The notes under the pieces are model-generated. The model had not been told where the DNA came from, made no database searches, and was given only the letters and a program-made list of their open reading frames with translations. Below, piece after piece: positions 16,218 through 26,339 of a stretch of 64,000 nucleotides of DNA (position 1 is its first letter; every line of letters begins with the position of its first letter). The position numbers and the translations under genes are program-made. The DNA lies in assembly GCF_900112615.1 (NCBI RefSeq), contig NZ_FOMK01000004.1, forward strand, positions 868,001-932,000, given 5' to 3'. This DNA comes from Chitinophaga sp. CF118 (lineage in GTDB: Bacteria; Bacteroidota; Bacteroidia; Chitinophagales; Chitinophagaceae).

Positions 16218-17216
16218 TTAGAAATAGCGTGGGTTTATTACCGTCGATTTCTTTGAAGGGAATGAAATCCCGACAGAGATTTCATGCGATCCTCCCTGGT
16301 AACCTGCCAGCTTGTTAATATTCAAATCGTACGAATAGCCGATCCGTAGTTTCTCAGATACATAATATTCTACCATAGCACTGGCTGCATTAGTGATCTG
16401 CAACTGATCAGGCAATTCCTTTTTCCATAGTTTAGGATTCATCCTGAAAGAACCTCCTATCCATAAAAGATGATCTATCTGCAAAAAAGCGTTTATATCT
16501 ACCCCCGTAGGACCTTTAAAATCCTCTTTAATCATCAGTGAAGGCTTCAAACGAAGATGTTCCGACAAATACAACATACAGCCCGTGGTGAGGTAAATAT
16601 GCTGTGATTTGCGGATAGTCTTAAAATTATATCCCTTCCAAAAATAGCCATTTTCCGTATATAACGAAAAAAGGTCCATAACAGATATACCCATATAAAA
16701 TGCGGGCGTAGAGTAATAGATACCGAACCGCGCATCAGGCGCCAGTGTATTCACCTTGCCCGTTGGCACGGTAGGGTCACCGCTTTCCCGTGCTATCAAG
16801 GCACTTCCATCCAGAGAGTATTGAGTAACCCCGATACCTATACCGAGGGCGAATCGTTTTGTACCATCCTGGTCTAAAGGAATACGGTATGCATAAGAAC
16901 CATACAAAGAAAATGCCTGTTGCGGCCCCATAAAATCTACCATAGCCTGTAAGCCAAGTCCTACTTTATTCCCGGCTCCACGGGGGCCATCAATGGATAT
17001 CCCACCAGTACGTGGCGCTCCGGGAATCCCTGTCCACTGGTGCCGGTACGCCATGTTTATATACAAATGTTCCTTATAACCTGCATAAGCAGGATTTACA
17101 CTCAACCCGTTAAATACATACTGGCTGAATTGCACTGTTTGCTGGGCCTTTACCTGTCCTGCTGTTATCAACAGGAGAAGGATCACCTTCCGCATGCTTG
17201 CAAATTTTAAGCTCAT
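16218..17216 (-). CDS. PorP/SprF family type IX secretion outer-membrane protein
   Basis: A 332-residue beta-barrel protein (an alternative start at 17195 gives MRKVILLLLITAGQVKA as signal peptide). The mature N-terminus QQTVQFSQYVFNGLSVNPAYAG and the following YRHQWTGIPGAPRT are the hallmark of PorP/SprF. Later strands include SLYGSYAYRIPL and LRIGYSYDLNINKLAGYQGGSHEI. Members sit next to genes for T9SS type-B (CHU_C) substrates and are thought to help their surface attachment or secretion, as SprF does for SprB. Here the upstream neighbour is exactly such a substrate, so a dedicated role is likely. Confidence 0.93.
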   Translation of the reverse strand: MSLKFASMRKVILLLLITAGQVKAQQTVQFSQYVFNGLSVNPAYAGYKEHLYINMAYRHQWTGIPGAPRTGGISIDGPRGAGNKVGLGLQAMVDFMGPQQAFSLYGSYAYRIPLDQDGTKRFALGIGIGVTQYSLDGSALIARESGDPTVPTGKVNTLAPDARFGIYYSTPAFYMGISVMDLFSLYTENGYFWKGYNFKTIRKSQHIYLTTGCMLYLSEHLRLKPSLMIKEDFKGPTGVDINAFLQIDHLLWIGGSFRMNPKLWKKELPDQLQITNAASAMVEYYVSEKLRIGYSYDLNINKLAGYQGGSHEISVGISFPSKKSTVINPRYF

Positions 17217-17281
17217 ATCGTAATATTTCTACCTGCCCCGTACACAAGAACCGTTGTCCGCCCAATGCTTTTTAAAATTCA

Positions 17282-20200
17282 TTATCGTAATATTTCCACC
17301 CACCCTTTGTAAATCTTCGTGCCATCCGCTTTTTTCACTTCCAGTGTATAAAAATAACTGCCCGCATTTAATCCTGTGCCGCTCCAGTTATTCTGATAAT
17401 CCTTTGACTGATATACCATTGCTCCCCAACGATTGTAAACATACAGACTGGCAGAAGGGTACTTTTTCAATCCCCCGATATCAAACATTTCATTCTTTCC
17501 ATCTCCGTTAGGTGTAAACACATTCGGGATAATCAAAACATCGCCTTCAACGCTGATTGTGGCAACGGCCTTGTTATCTTCAGGTTTATCTTCGTTCTCT
17601 TTTGCAACAGCGCTGGCTGTATTCACAAGAGAGCCTCCATCCGTAGCATGACAAACCATTGTCATTTCAACTGTTTCACCGATCTCCAGCTGCCCTATCT
17701 CCCATGTAACTATGCTGCCATTCTGGTTCACCAAACCTTTTAAAGTCGCGGTAACCGGATTGAGTTCTATAGCACCTGGCAGGTTATCTGTCATTACAAC
17801 TTCAGTAGCTGGTACATTACCATTATTGGTGACGGTTATACGATAAGTAATATCCTGACCTATAATGTATGGTGCAGGCTGAACAACTGTCTTGGTCACC
17901 ACCAGATCTACCTTCGGCTGGTCATTATCAACCACATTAACCGAAGCTGTATTGTTTGTACCCACCATAAATGGTAATGGACTACCATTTACACCTGTGA
18001 TGGTCAGTATTACGTTTTCATCTCCCTCTACCAGCTTATCATCTATCACTTTAACAGGGATAGCAACATCACCTTCACCAGCAGCAATGGTCACTTCTGC
18101 CGGTGGTGTTTCATAATCCTCTCCGCTGGTTGCCGTACCGGAAAGTGTGTAAGAGATGGTAATGGGAACACTGGTCAATTTACCAGGTGCTACTCTCACT
18201 TTAAATCCGCCATTCTTATCCGGTTCGGCAGCACCCATACCGTTAATACCATTAGATGCATCTCCATCATTATCCTCCGGACCTACACTCATATCGGTAT
18301 CATCATCATCGTCTATAATTATTCCGGCTGTATTTCTTGTACCTATTACAAAAGGAAGCGGTGGACTGCTAATTCCGGTGATAGCGACTGTCACTGTTTC
18401 ATCTCCCTCTATCAGGTTATCATCGATCACTGTAACAGGAATTTCAGCCCCGTTGTTACCAGCTTCTATCCTCACTGTACCAGAAACCGATCTATAATCC
18501 GTACCATTCAAAGCAGTACCTGTAATGGTATAAGTAATATTAATAGGTACACTGGTTTTCTTACCTGGAGCAACACTTACCGTAAATCCGCCATTTTTAT
18601 TAGGTTCAGCGGCATTCACACCATTGATACCATTAGAAGCATCACCATCATTATCACCAATGCCCACATTCATATCGGTATCATCATCATCTTTTATTAT
18701 GATTGATGCCGTTTTCTGTGTACCCATTGTAATTGGAAGAGTGGTAGTGATCTTATCTATTGTCAGGATCACCGTTTCTGTGCCTTCTATCAGATCATCA
18801 TCGATCACTGTTACCGGGACGGGCACACTGTTTTCTCCTGCAGCAATCGTAGTTGTAAGAGGAAGAGACGTATAATCAGTACCGTTTGCGGCTGTACCTG
18901 AGATAGTGTAAGTAATAACTACCGGCAACGTAGTAATTTTTCCCGGAGCAAAGCTAAGGGTAAAACTACCATTCGTATTCGGTTCTGCTGCATTAATACC
19001 ATTGATACCATTGGAGGCATCTCCATCCTGATCACCAATGTCCACTGTTGTAATATCATCATCAGCGATAGTGACTGTAGCAGTATTTGTAGTAGCAGTA
19101 AATGTAAATGGTGCATCTACAGCGGTGATCGTTAAGATCACTTTCTCATCCCCTTCTATCAGGTTATCATCCAATACCGGTACAGAGACAGGCACACTAT
19201 TCTCTCCCACAGGAATGGTGGCAGTAAGCGGAATACTGGTATAATCTAATCCATCTTTTGCAGTACCGGTGATGGTATAAGTAATCACAATAGGCACACT
19301 GGCCAGTTTGCCCGGAGCCATGCTAAGTTTGAACTCACCGTTATTCGACGGTTCTGCAGCACTGGCATCACTGGCAGTAGCCATAATGTTCAAGTCGGTA
19401 TTATCATTATCTTTTATCGTTACAATAGCTGTACTGGTCGCATTATATGTAAATGGCAGAGAAGGAACGGAACTTACACCTGTGATAGTTAAGATCACTG
19501 TTTCAGGGCTCTCTATCAGGATGTCATCAATTACGGTTACAGGAATAGAATAACTGTCGCCATTAACCGGAATAATGGCCGTTAATGGGATACTGGTATA
19601 ATCTTTCCCATCTTCAGCAGTTCCTGTGATAGTATAAGTAACGGTAATGGGTACCCCTGTGAGTTTACCCGGCGCAATGCTGATCTTGAATTCACCGTTA
19701 TTGGAAGGTTCTGCAGCATCAGGATCACTGGCAGTAGCCACTACATCCATATCTGCATTATCATCATCATCCTCTATAATTATCCCTGCTGTATTTTGTG
19801 TTCCTATTACAAAAGGAAGTGGTGGACTGCTAATACCGGTAATTTTGACTGTCACTGTTTCGTCTCCCTCTATCAGATTATCATCGATCACTGTAACAGG
19901 AATCTCAGCGCTGTTGCTACCTGCATTAATTGTAACAGTCCCGGAAGCATTCACATAGTCCGTGCCATTGATGGCAGTACCTGTGATAGTATAAGTAATT
20001 ACAATAGGCACACTGGTTTTCTTACCCGGTGCTATGCCGACTGTAAACCCGCCATTTTTATTAGGTTCAGCAGCATTCACGCCATTGATACCATTAGAAG
20101 GATCTCCATCATTATCACCAATGCCTACATTCATATCGGAGTCATCATCATCTTTTATTATGATCGATGCCGTTTTTTGCGTACCTGTTGTAATTGGAAG

Positions 20201-23200
20201 AGTAGTAGTGATCTTATCTATTGTCAGGATCACTGTTTCATCGCCTTCTATCAGATCATCGTCGATCACATTTACCAGGACATCAACTTTGTTATCCCCA
20301 GGATTAATAGTCGCGGTAAGTGGCAGGGTTGTATAATCAGTACCGTTTGCAGCTGTGCCTGAGATAGTGTAAGTAATAACTACCGGCATTGTGGTAATTT
20401 TTCCCGGAGCCAGGCTAAGGGTAAAACTACCATTGGTATTCGGTTCTGCTGCATTAATACCATTAATACCATTGGAGGCATCTCCATCCTGATCACCAAT
20501 ATCCACTGTTGTATTATCATCATCAGCGATAATGACAGTCGCGGTATTTGTAGTGTTAAATGTAAATGGCGCATCTACAGCAGTGATTGTTAAGATCACA
20601 TTCTCATCTCCTTCTACCAGCTCATCATTCAATACCGGTACAGAGACAGGTACACTGTTTGCTCCCGCAGGAATGGTAGCAGTAAGCGGTATAGTTGTAT
20701 AATCCGTTCCATTAGTAGCAGTACCTGTAATGGTATAAGTAATCACAATAGGAACACTGGCTAATTTGCCGGGAGCAATGCTGAGTTTGAACTCACCGTT
20801 ATCCGATGGTTCTTTAGCACTGGCATCGCTGGCAGTAGCCACAATGTTCATGTCTGTATTGTCATCATCAGCAATTGTTACAGTAGCTGTTTTAGCCGGA
20901 TCATATGTAAATGGCAACGGAGTAATTGCAGGAGTAGAAGTTACACCCGTGATTGTTAAGATCACTGTTTCAGCGCCCTCTATCAGGTTATCATCTATAA
21001 CAGATACCGGGATCGAAACACTGCTGCCGTTAAGCGGAATAAGAGCTGTTAGCGGGGGACTGGTATAATCTTTCCCTCCTTCGGCAGTTCCTGTAATAGT
21101 ATAAGTAACTGTAATGGGAACACCCGTTAGTTTTCCCGGTGCAATGCTGATATTGAATGCACCATTATCGGAAGGTTCTGCAGCATTGGGATCACTAGCT
21201 GTAGCCACTACATTCATATCTGCATTATCGTCATCAACAATATTAACAGTAGCAACAGCTGGAGTACCTGGTACGAATCCCGACGGACTGGTAATAGCAG
21301 AGGTAGCACTGGTGATTGTTAAGATTACTGTTTCATTTCCTTCTATCAGGTTATCATTCTGTACCGTAACTGGAACAGGTATTGAAGAGGCCCCAGCCGG
21401 AATGATAACAGAAAGCGGTATAGTTGTATAATCCGTTCCATTAGTAGCAGTTCCGGTAATAGTGTAATTCACTGTAACGGGCACACTAGCTACTTTCCCG
21501 CCAGGCAGTGTAATTGTGAATGTACCATTATCGTTAGGTTCCGCAGCATTGGGGTCGGTAGCGGCAACAGTGATCCCCATATCTGTATTATCATCGTCTG
21601 CAATTGTAACAGTACCCACAGCAGGGGTACCCGGTGTAAACAGGACGGGGGTAGCTGAAAGCGTACGACCGGAAGAGATAGTGAAAATCGCCTTCTCATC
21701 TCCTTCAATAATAAGATCATTTATGACCTCCACAAGTATAGGATCGGTACTATTTTGGCCTGCTGGTATTAAAGTGGCAGTACCAATTAACCTTTTATAA
21801 TCGACGATATTAGTGGCGCTACCTGATATGGTATAAATTAGAGCAATTCCTTCCGAACAGGTGTAACCAGCCGGTAAGCTGATCCTAAAACTCCCGTTTA
21901 TATTAGGTTCTGCGCCGTCCGTTATATTAGTGATAGTCAGAACGCGATTCGCAGGAATATTGTCATTATCCGTGATATAAGCAACATTGTCAGCAGTAAT
22001 AAATGTAAAAGCCATACCGCTCGTTACCCCGGTACCACTCACCAATTTGAGTCTTATATCTTCCTTATTTTCTATTACTTTATCATCTGTTATAGGAATC
22101 TGCAATGATGCTCCGGAGTTACCCACGGGTATTATAAATGATCCACTTAAAGTAGTATAATCGATTCCGTTTTCAGCATCCCCTTCGAGAGTGTAGGTAA
22201 TTCTAACATCTTCTGTAGCAACAATCCCTGCCGGCAGACTGAGATAGAATGCAGCATTTTTAGTATTTGAAGGATCTTCTTCACCATCAGTGATACTGGT
22301 AATAGCAACCGTGTTATCATTATCAATTATAGCTACTGTCACACCAATATTAGGGCCGACTCCATAGAGAAGACTCCCCGTAGCTCCTGTAGCACTAAGC
22401 AGTTCCACTTCAAACGATTCTTCTCCTTCTATCTTTGCATCATCTACGATTGGGATATTTACCGTTGCAGAAGACATGCCTTTTTTAATAACAGCTGTAA
22501 GACCGAAAGAGCTATAGTCATCTGAATCTGCTGGCTTGGCAGGAGGTAAACTTCCTGTAACCTTATAATACACTGTAATATCTTCTCCGGCAATATATCC
22601 ACTGGGAAGAGACATCTTAATGGCGCCATTCGTCCCTCCTTCTTCACCATTTACCGGGTCTTCCAAAAATATATTCCGGCTAACGGTATTATAATCATCA
22701 TCAGTAATTATCAACGTCGAACTTCCGGACACAGGGATAACAGTGCCTGAGGTCGTTGTAGTTGCTGATAATAATGTAACGGTAACTGTTTCATTAGGTT
22801 CAAGGATCATATCATCCAGCACACTTACCGGCAGTGGGGCACTTGGAGTCCCTGCAGGAATATTTACACTGGTCTGGATGGTATAATCTGCACCATCTGT
22901 TGCTGTTCCGGATACCGTGTACGTTACAGTAACGTCCTCAGTTACAGGTATAGTACTATTCAGGAAAACAGTAAAACTGCCATTAGCAGGACTAGCACTT
23001 TCGGCACCATTAACAGGAGACCCGATTGTTACTTCGGGATCAGCAAAACGCTTACCTGCAGATAATTCCAGCTGCTTAAGAAAATTGCCGGATGTAAAAT
23101 CCCAGCGGGTTATTAAGTTAGCCAGCAATGACTGACTTCCTGCCAACAGGAACAGCAGCATCAAAAACCCTGCTAACAGGAAACTTTTGAGAATTGATTT

Positions 23201-23203
23201 CAT
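17282..23203 (-). CDS. Giant Calx-beta repeat surface protein with DUF11 and CHU_C type-B sorting domain
   Basis: A 1973-residue secreted protein. A signal peptide (about residues 1-28, with FLLAGFLMLLFLLAGSQSLLA) is followed by 14 Calx-beta domains (about residues 55-1763), each ending near a DDD/DND motif such as VTIADDDNTD. A DUF11 domain comes next (about 1765-1885, VTKTVVQPAPYIIGQDITY). The CHU_C T9SS type-B sorting domain is C-terminal (about 1886-1973, IPNVFTPNGDGKNEMFDIGG and YNRWGAMVYQS). Calx-beta domains bind Ca2+ and give elongated adhesins. Domains 6-9 and 10-13 are near-duplicates of each other. Linkers before domains 8, 9, 12, 13 and 14 carry DxDGDxSNGING, a possible extra calcium loop. 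It heads an operon with the PorP/SprF and OmpA genes and is presumably exported and anchored with their help. Confidence 0.93.
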   Translation of the reverse strand: MKSILKSFLLAGFLMLLFLLAGSQSLLANLITRWDFTSGNFLKQLELSAGKRFADPEVTIGSPVNGAESASPANGSFTVFLNSTIPVTEDVTVTYTVSGTATDGADYTIQTSVNIPAGTPSAPLPVSVLDDMILEPNETVTVTLLSATTTTSGTVIPVSGSSTLIITDDDYNTVSRNIFLEDPVNGEEGGTNGAIKMSLPSGYIAGEDITVYYKVTGSLPPAKPADSDDYSSFGLTAVIKKGMSSATVNIPIVDDAKIEGEESFEVELLSATGATGSLLYGVGPNIGVTVAIIDNDNTVAITSITDGEEDPSNTKNAAFYLSLPAGIVATEDVRITYTLEGDAENGIDYTTLSGSFIIPVGNSGASLQIPITDDKVIENKEDIRLKLVSGTGVTSGMAFTFITADNVAYITDNDNIPANRVLTITNITDGAEPNINGSFRISLPAGYTCSEGIALIYTISGSATNIVDYKRLIGTATLIPAGQNSTDPILVEVINDLIIEGDEKAIFTISSGRTLSATPVLFTPGTPAVGTVTIADDDNTDMGITVAATDPNAAEPNDNGTFTITLPGGKVASVPVTVNYTITGTATNGTDYTTIPLSVIIPAGASSIPVPVTVQNDNLIEGNETVILTITSATSAITSPSGFVPGTPAVATVNIVDDDNADMNVVATASDPNAAEPSDNGAFNISIAPGKLTGVPITVTYTITGTAEGGKDYTSPPLTALIPLNGSSVSIPVSVIDDNLIEGAETVILTITGVTSTPAITPLPFTYDPAKTATVTIADDDNTDMNIVATASDASAKEPSDNGEFKLSIAPGKLASVPIVITYTITGTATNGTDYTTIPLTATIPAGANSVPVSVPVLNDELVEGDENVILTITAVDAPFTFNTTNTATVIIADDDNTTVDIGDQDGDASNGINGINAAEPNTNGSFTLSLAPGKITTMPVVITYTISGTAANGTDYTTLPLTATINPGDNKVDVLVNVIDDDLIEGDETVILTIDKITTTLPITTGTQKTASIIIKDDDDSDMNVGIGDNDGDPSNGINGVNAAEPNKNGGFTVGIAPGKKTSVPIVITYTITGTAINGTDYVNASGTVTINAGSNSAEIPVTVIDDNLIEGDETVTVKITGISSPPLPFVIGTQNTAGIIIEDDDDNADMDVVATASDPDAAEPSNNGEFKISIAPGKLTGVPITVTYTITGTAEDGKDYTSIPLTAIIPVNGDSYSIPVTVIDDILIESPETVILTITGVSSVPSLPFTYNATSTAIVTIKDNDNTDLNIMATASDASAAEPSNNGEFKLSMAPGKLASVPIVITYTITGTAKDGLDYTSIPLTATIPVGENSVPVSVPVLDDNLIEGDEKVILTITAVDAPFTFTATTNTATVTIADDDITTVDIGDQDGDASNGINGINAAEPNTNGSFTLSFAPGKITTLPVVITYTISGTAANGTDYTSLPLTTTIAAGENSVPVPVTVIDDDLIEGTETVILTIDKITTTLPITMGTQKTASIIIKDDDDTDMNVGIGDNDGDASNGINGVNAAEPNKNGGFTVSVAPGKKTSVPINITYTITGTALNGTDYRSVSGTVRIEAGNNGAEIPVTVIDDNLIEGDETVTVAITGISSPPLPFVIGTRNTAGIIIDDDDDTDMSVGPEDNDGDASNGINGMGAAEPDKNGGFKVRVAPGKLTSVPITISYTLSGTATSGEDYETPPAEVTIAAGEGDVAIPVKVIDDKLVEGDENVILTITGVNGSPLPFMVGTNNTASVNVVDNDQPKVDLVVTKTVVQPAPYIIGQDITYRITVTNNGNVPATEVVMTDNLPGAIELNPVTATLKGLVNQNGSIVTWEIGQLEIGETVEMTMVCHATDGGSLVNTASAVAKENEDKPEDNKAVATISVEGDVLIIPNVFTPNGDGKNEMFDIGGLKKYPSASLYVYNRWGAMVYQSKDYQNNWSGTGLNAGSYFYTLEVKKADGTKIYKGWVEILR
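18293..19750 (-). repeat. Tandem four-domain block B within the Calx-beta gene
   Basis: Encodes Calx-beta domains 10-13 (residues 1152-1637), starting MDVVATASDPDAAEP. Matched one to one with domains 6-9 of block A; the offset between identical landmarks (for example GGAGGCATCTCCATCCTGATC) is about 1461 bases. Confidence 0.85.
19751..21217 (-). repeat. Tandem four-domain block A within the Calx-beta gene
   Basis: Encodes Calx-beta domains 6-9 (residues 663-1151), starting MNVVATASDPNAAEP. The order of linker types (VATASDP, ATASDAS, DIGDQDGD, VGIGDNDGD) is the same as in block B, so the unit of duplication was four domains rather than one. Confidence 0.85.
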
Positions 23204-23631
23204 AGGGAACAGGACTTACATGACGCATAAAAGTTGCAGCATATCTGAAAGACTACCTCAACAATAAAATGATCCGTATGCTTACTTGCCACACATATAC
23301 CGCCAAAGAAAAAGTATCAGTGTAAAATTGTACAGAGATATGGGTTTTCTAAGGTCATAGGTCTTAAATTCTAGCTTGTGTCAAGGCTAATGTATGGGTT
23401 CTTATTTAAAATAAAAGCATCTACTCACTAAATGAGATGCCATTTTTGCAGATATATTTCACAACCCATTATAAATGATTTAAATACGTTTTCTGCAATA
23501 CTCAATTGCTTTAAGTAGAAAGTAGTAGATTTTATGTCCAGTTATAGATAGCAGGGATGCTTGGGAAGGTTAAGAATACAGATAGAAAAGCCCGGAATTA
23601 CTTCCAGGCTTTTCTATCTGTAAAAGATATT
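23204..23631. other. Intergenic region upstream of the Calx-beta gene
   Basis: 428 bases with no convincing gene on either strand. It must contain the promoter of the Calx-beta operon, but no clear -33/-7 pair was found. A weak hairpin (GCATCT...AGATGC, 23416-23441) with flanking A and T runs lies in the middle, and a strong terminator lies at its right end. Confidence 0.5.
23580..23619 (-). terminator. Terminator after the TonB receptor gene
   Basis: AGATAGAAAAGCC pairs with GGCTTTTCTATCT (13 bp), then one mismatch, GGAA/TTCC and a TTAC loop. It lies 13 bases after the receptor stop codon on the minus strand. Confidence 0.75.
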
Positions 23632-26334
23632 TTATCTCGTTGGTAAATTCAATGTTACACGTGCAAAATAGAAAGAACCCAGTGTACCCATTTGTACAGA
23701 GGCATATTTAAACACACCGAAATAGCTGTTGTCATAAACCTGTTTATCCGGGAATACATCCAGCAGATTATTAGCACCGATGGTAAATGTAACCGGCTTT
23801 ATATTATAACTCAGCGAAAGGTCTGTCACTACTTTTCCTTTATGGATCTGTACTTCACCAAAAGGGAAACTGTTACGGGATACTTCTCCGAAATATACAT
23901 TGCGCAATAACACACTGAATTTTTTGTAACTGTAGGTCAGTGATAAATTAGCTTTGATCCTGGGCGTACCTTCAGTAATCAGTATACTATCGTTTGGAGA
24001 AAAGAAGATCTGTTCCTGCCCTTTCAATGCAGCAGGTACATGCGTACCGGTGATGGTATTCTTATTGTAATTCAGTCCCAGCGAAGCATCAAAACCATGT
24101 GCACCGGATTGAATGTTATAGTCTGCCACTACATCTATTCCTACCGTTCTGGTATCTACGCCATTACTGAAAAAGCGGGCAGAATTTGCACCCAGCGGAT
24201 TGATAATATTTTGAATAGCATCAACCGGATTTCCCTCAGGATCATAACCGAAGCTACCGGTTAATACGATTCTGTTTTTAATTTCTGTGAGATAACCATC
24301 TACAGAAACATTAAAGTTCTTTGCAGGTTGTGCTGTAAATCCCAGGCTATAATTTAATGAGGTTTCCTGTTTAAGTTCAGGTATGCCCAGCGCTTTGGCC
24401 ACCGGGCTTCCATTGGTAAAAAAGCCAGATTGTCCAAGGGTATTGTCTGGCAGTATATCCGTACTGATATAGCTGAAATACTGCTGATGCAAAGAAGGTG
24501 CCCGGAAGCCATTACTGAAAGCACCCCTTACATTGAAGATATGGGATATCTTATAGCGGGTAGCCAGTTTACCACTGAAGGCTGTTCCGAAATCACTGTA
24601 ATTTTCCAGACGGGTAGCTCCGCTGATCAGCCATTTGGAAGTCACATCCAGTTCAGCATCAGCATAGATACCGGTATTGCTCCTGCTCTTATGAATGGCG
24701 TTATCCGGAGAAAATCCCGGAAAGGATTGTGAGCCACCCGCCAGACCGGAAGGATTGGAAAAAGTACCATCACCATTGTCTACCAGTGCATAGTTTTTCC
24801 AGGAAGCCTCTTCACCCGCACGGATGCGGTAATCGTCCAACCTGAACTCCGCACCGAAAGCCAGGTTCAAACCAGCAGCTACATTATCGAAATACCGGCT
24901 TACATCGAAATTAGTCGTGTTCTGTAAGAACTCATGTCCACCCGCCTTGAAGTGAGTAGGAGAAGCATCCTGTAAGGAAGCGTTCACGGTATGATCTACC
25001 TGATAATCGAAACGGTTGTCACCCAGGGTATTGCTCAGATCAGCATTCCACCTGCCCAGCTTTTGCTTTAGGCCTACAACAATGGAGCGGTCATGAATCC
25101 GTGAGTCTGTCGTAGGCTGAAAACCATCAGGATAAATACTATATACATTTACGGTAGCATCGCTGGGTAACCGGCGAAAGCCGAAGCCTTCTCCCTGCCG
25201 GTAGTTATATCCTCCGAAAGAATAAAATTCGCTCTTACCATTTTTAAACGGCAATGACAGGTTAAAAAAAGTACTCCCGTTTTTTATTTTTGCATCTCCT
25301 ATCTGGAAATTGAAATCATTTCTTTTCAGTCCTTTCTGCTTCAGCATATCATCATCATATTTACGGGAAGCTGCCGGATCATCTGTAAAATCGTATGCGA
25401 AATAGTTATTGAGAGATGACTGGTCAAAGATGATCAGGTTGTTATTTTGTGCCCGCGTTGTTTTATCGCGGTAAGAACCTTCAGCAGTGATGTTCAGATA
25501 ACCACCCTGTTTACCTAAACCGGTACCGTAATTCAGGTTGAGTTGTCCTAATCCCCCATCGCCACGGGAAGTAGCGCCACCTGTAGCAGATACAAAAAGC
25601 TGATGGGTATTCTGCTTCAGTACAATATTGATTACACCGGCAATAGCATCAGAGCCATATTGTGCAGAAGCACCATCGCGCAGTACTTCTATACGTTTAA
25701 TTGCAGATGCCGGGATGGCGTTCAGGTCTGTTCCTACAGAACCGTTACCTACTGTACCCTGGTTATTCACCAGCGAAGTGGTATGCCTGCGTTTACCATT
25801 CACAAGTACAAGCAACTGATCGGGACCTAATCCCCTGATGCTGGCAGGATCAATATGTTCACTACCATCAGAAGAAGATTGCCTGTTTGAATTGAATGAA
25901 GGGGAAACGTATTGTAATAACTGGTTCAGGTCATTCTGGGGAGATTGCGTTTGCAGGCTTGAGATGTTAAAAACATCTATGGGAGCAACAGTATTCAGTC
26001 TGGTACGGCCACTGCTGCGTGAACCTACGAGTACTACCTCATTCAGGTTATGTAATGATGATTGCAGGATGATGTTATAATCTCCACTGGTTTTTCGTAG
26101 TTGCGTATAGGTTTCAAATCCTATAGAACTAACGATGAAGTGTTTATCCTGATCAGCAAGGGTCAGTTCAAAAGTACCATCTTCTTTACTTGTAGCACCG
26201 TTACCTGAAGGGGAAGCCACGATACTTGCACCTGCAACCGGTTTATTATTGCTATCAAGTACCTTCCCGGTTATACGCTGAGCGCTTGCAGATCCTGTTA
26301 TCAGTAAAAGGAAAAGGATTAAATATCTGATCAT
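23632..26334 (-). CDS. TonB-dependent outer-membrane receptor
   Basis: A 900-residue receptor. It has a signal peptide (residues 1-18, MIRYLILFLLLITGSASA), then a CarboxypepD_reg-like domain (ITGKVLDSNNKPVAGASIVA). The plug carries PASIRGLGPDQLLVLVNGKRR and IEVLRDGASAQYGSDAIAGV (about 165-235). A 22-strand barrel follows, ending FYFARVTLNLPTR. It belongs to the general TonB receptor group with no SusD partner, so a small-molecule ligand (metal complex, cofactor or nucleoside) is more likely than a glycan. It starts 5 bases after an exported SAM-hydrolase-family gene and must be co-transcribed with it, suggesting a ligand related to that enzyme's product or substrate. The ligand itself cannot be read from sequence. 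Confidence 0.9.
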   Translation of the reverse strand: MIRYLILFLLLITGSASAQRITGKVLDSNNKPVAGASIVASPSGNGATSKEDGTFELTLADQDKHFIVSSIGFETYTQLRKTSGDYNIILQSSLHNLNEVVLVGSRSSGRTRLNTVAPIDVFNISSLQTQSPQNDLNQLLQYVSPSFNSNRQSSSDGSEHIDPASIRGLGPDQLLVLVNGKRRHTTSLVNNQGTVGNGSVGTDLNAIPASAIKRIEVLRDGASAQYGSDAIAGVINIVLKQNTHQLFVSATGGATSRGDGGLGQLNLNYGTGLGKQGGYLNITAEGSYRDKTTRAQNNNLIIFDQSSLNNYFAYDFTDDPAASRKYDDDMLKQKGLKRNDFNFQIGDAKIKNGSTFFNLSLPFKNGKSEFYSFGGYNYRQGEGFGFRRLPSDATVNVYSIYPDGFQPTTDSRIHDRSIVVGLKQKLGRWNADLSNTLGDNRFDYQVDHTVNASLQDASPTHFKAGGHEFLQNTTNFDVSRYFDNVAAGLNLAFGAEFRLDDYRIRAGEEASWKNYALVDNGDGTFSNPSGLAGGSQSFPGFSPDNAIHKSRSNTGIYADAELDVTSKWLISGATRLENYSDFGTAFSGKLATRYKISHIFNVRGAFSNGFRAPSLHQQYFSYISTDILPDNTLGQSGFFTNGSPVAKALGIPELKQETSLNYSLGFTAQPAKNFNVSVDGYLTEIKNRIVLTGSFGYDPEGNPVDAIQNIINPLGANSARFFSNGVDTRTVGIDVVADYNIQSGAHGFDASLGLNYNKNTITGTHVPAALKGQEQIFFSPNDSILITEGTPRIKANLSLTYSYKKFSVLLRNVYFGEVSRNSFPFGEVQIHKGKVVTDLSLSYNIKPVTFTIGANNLLDVFPDKQVYDNSYFGVFKYASVQMGTLGSFYFARVTLNLPTR

Positions 26335-26339
26335 TGAGT

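Noticed and set aside
18293..21217. CRISPR-like array suspected from regularly repeated short DNA motifs
   Set aside because: The repeats are in frame, about 366 bases apart and encode Calx-beta domain borders; there are no spacers of array-like length and no cas genes.
17892..21800. Many plus-strand open frames of 65-190 codons opposite the Calx-beta gene
   Set aside because: They are antisense shadows of a repetitive, Asp/Thr-rich coding sequence. Their translations are low-complexity Ser/Ile/Val repeats with the same periodicity and no independent start context.
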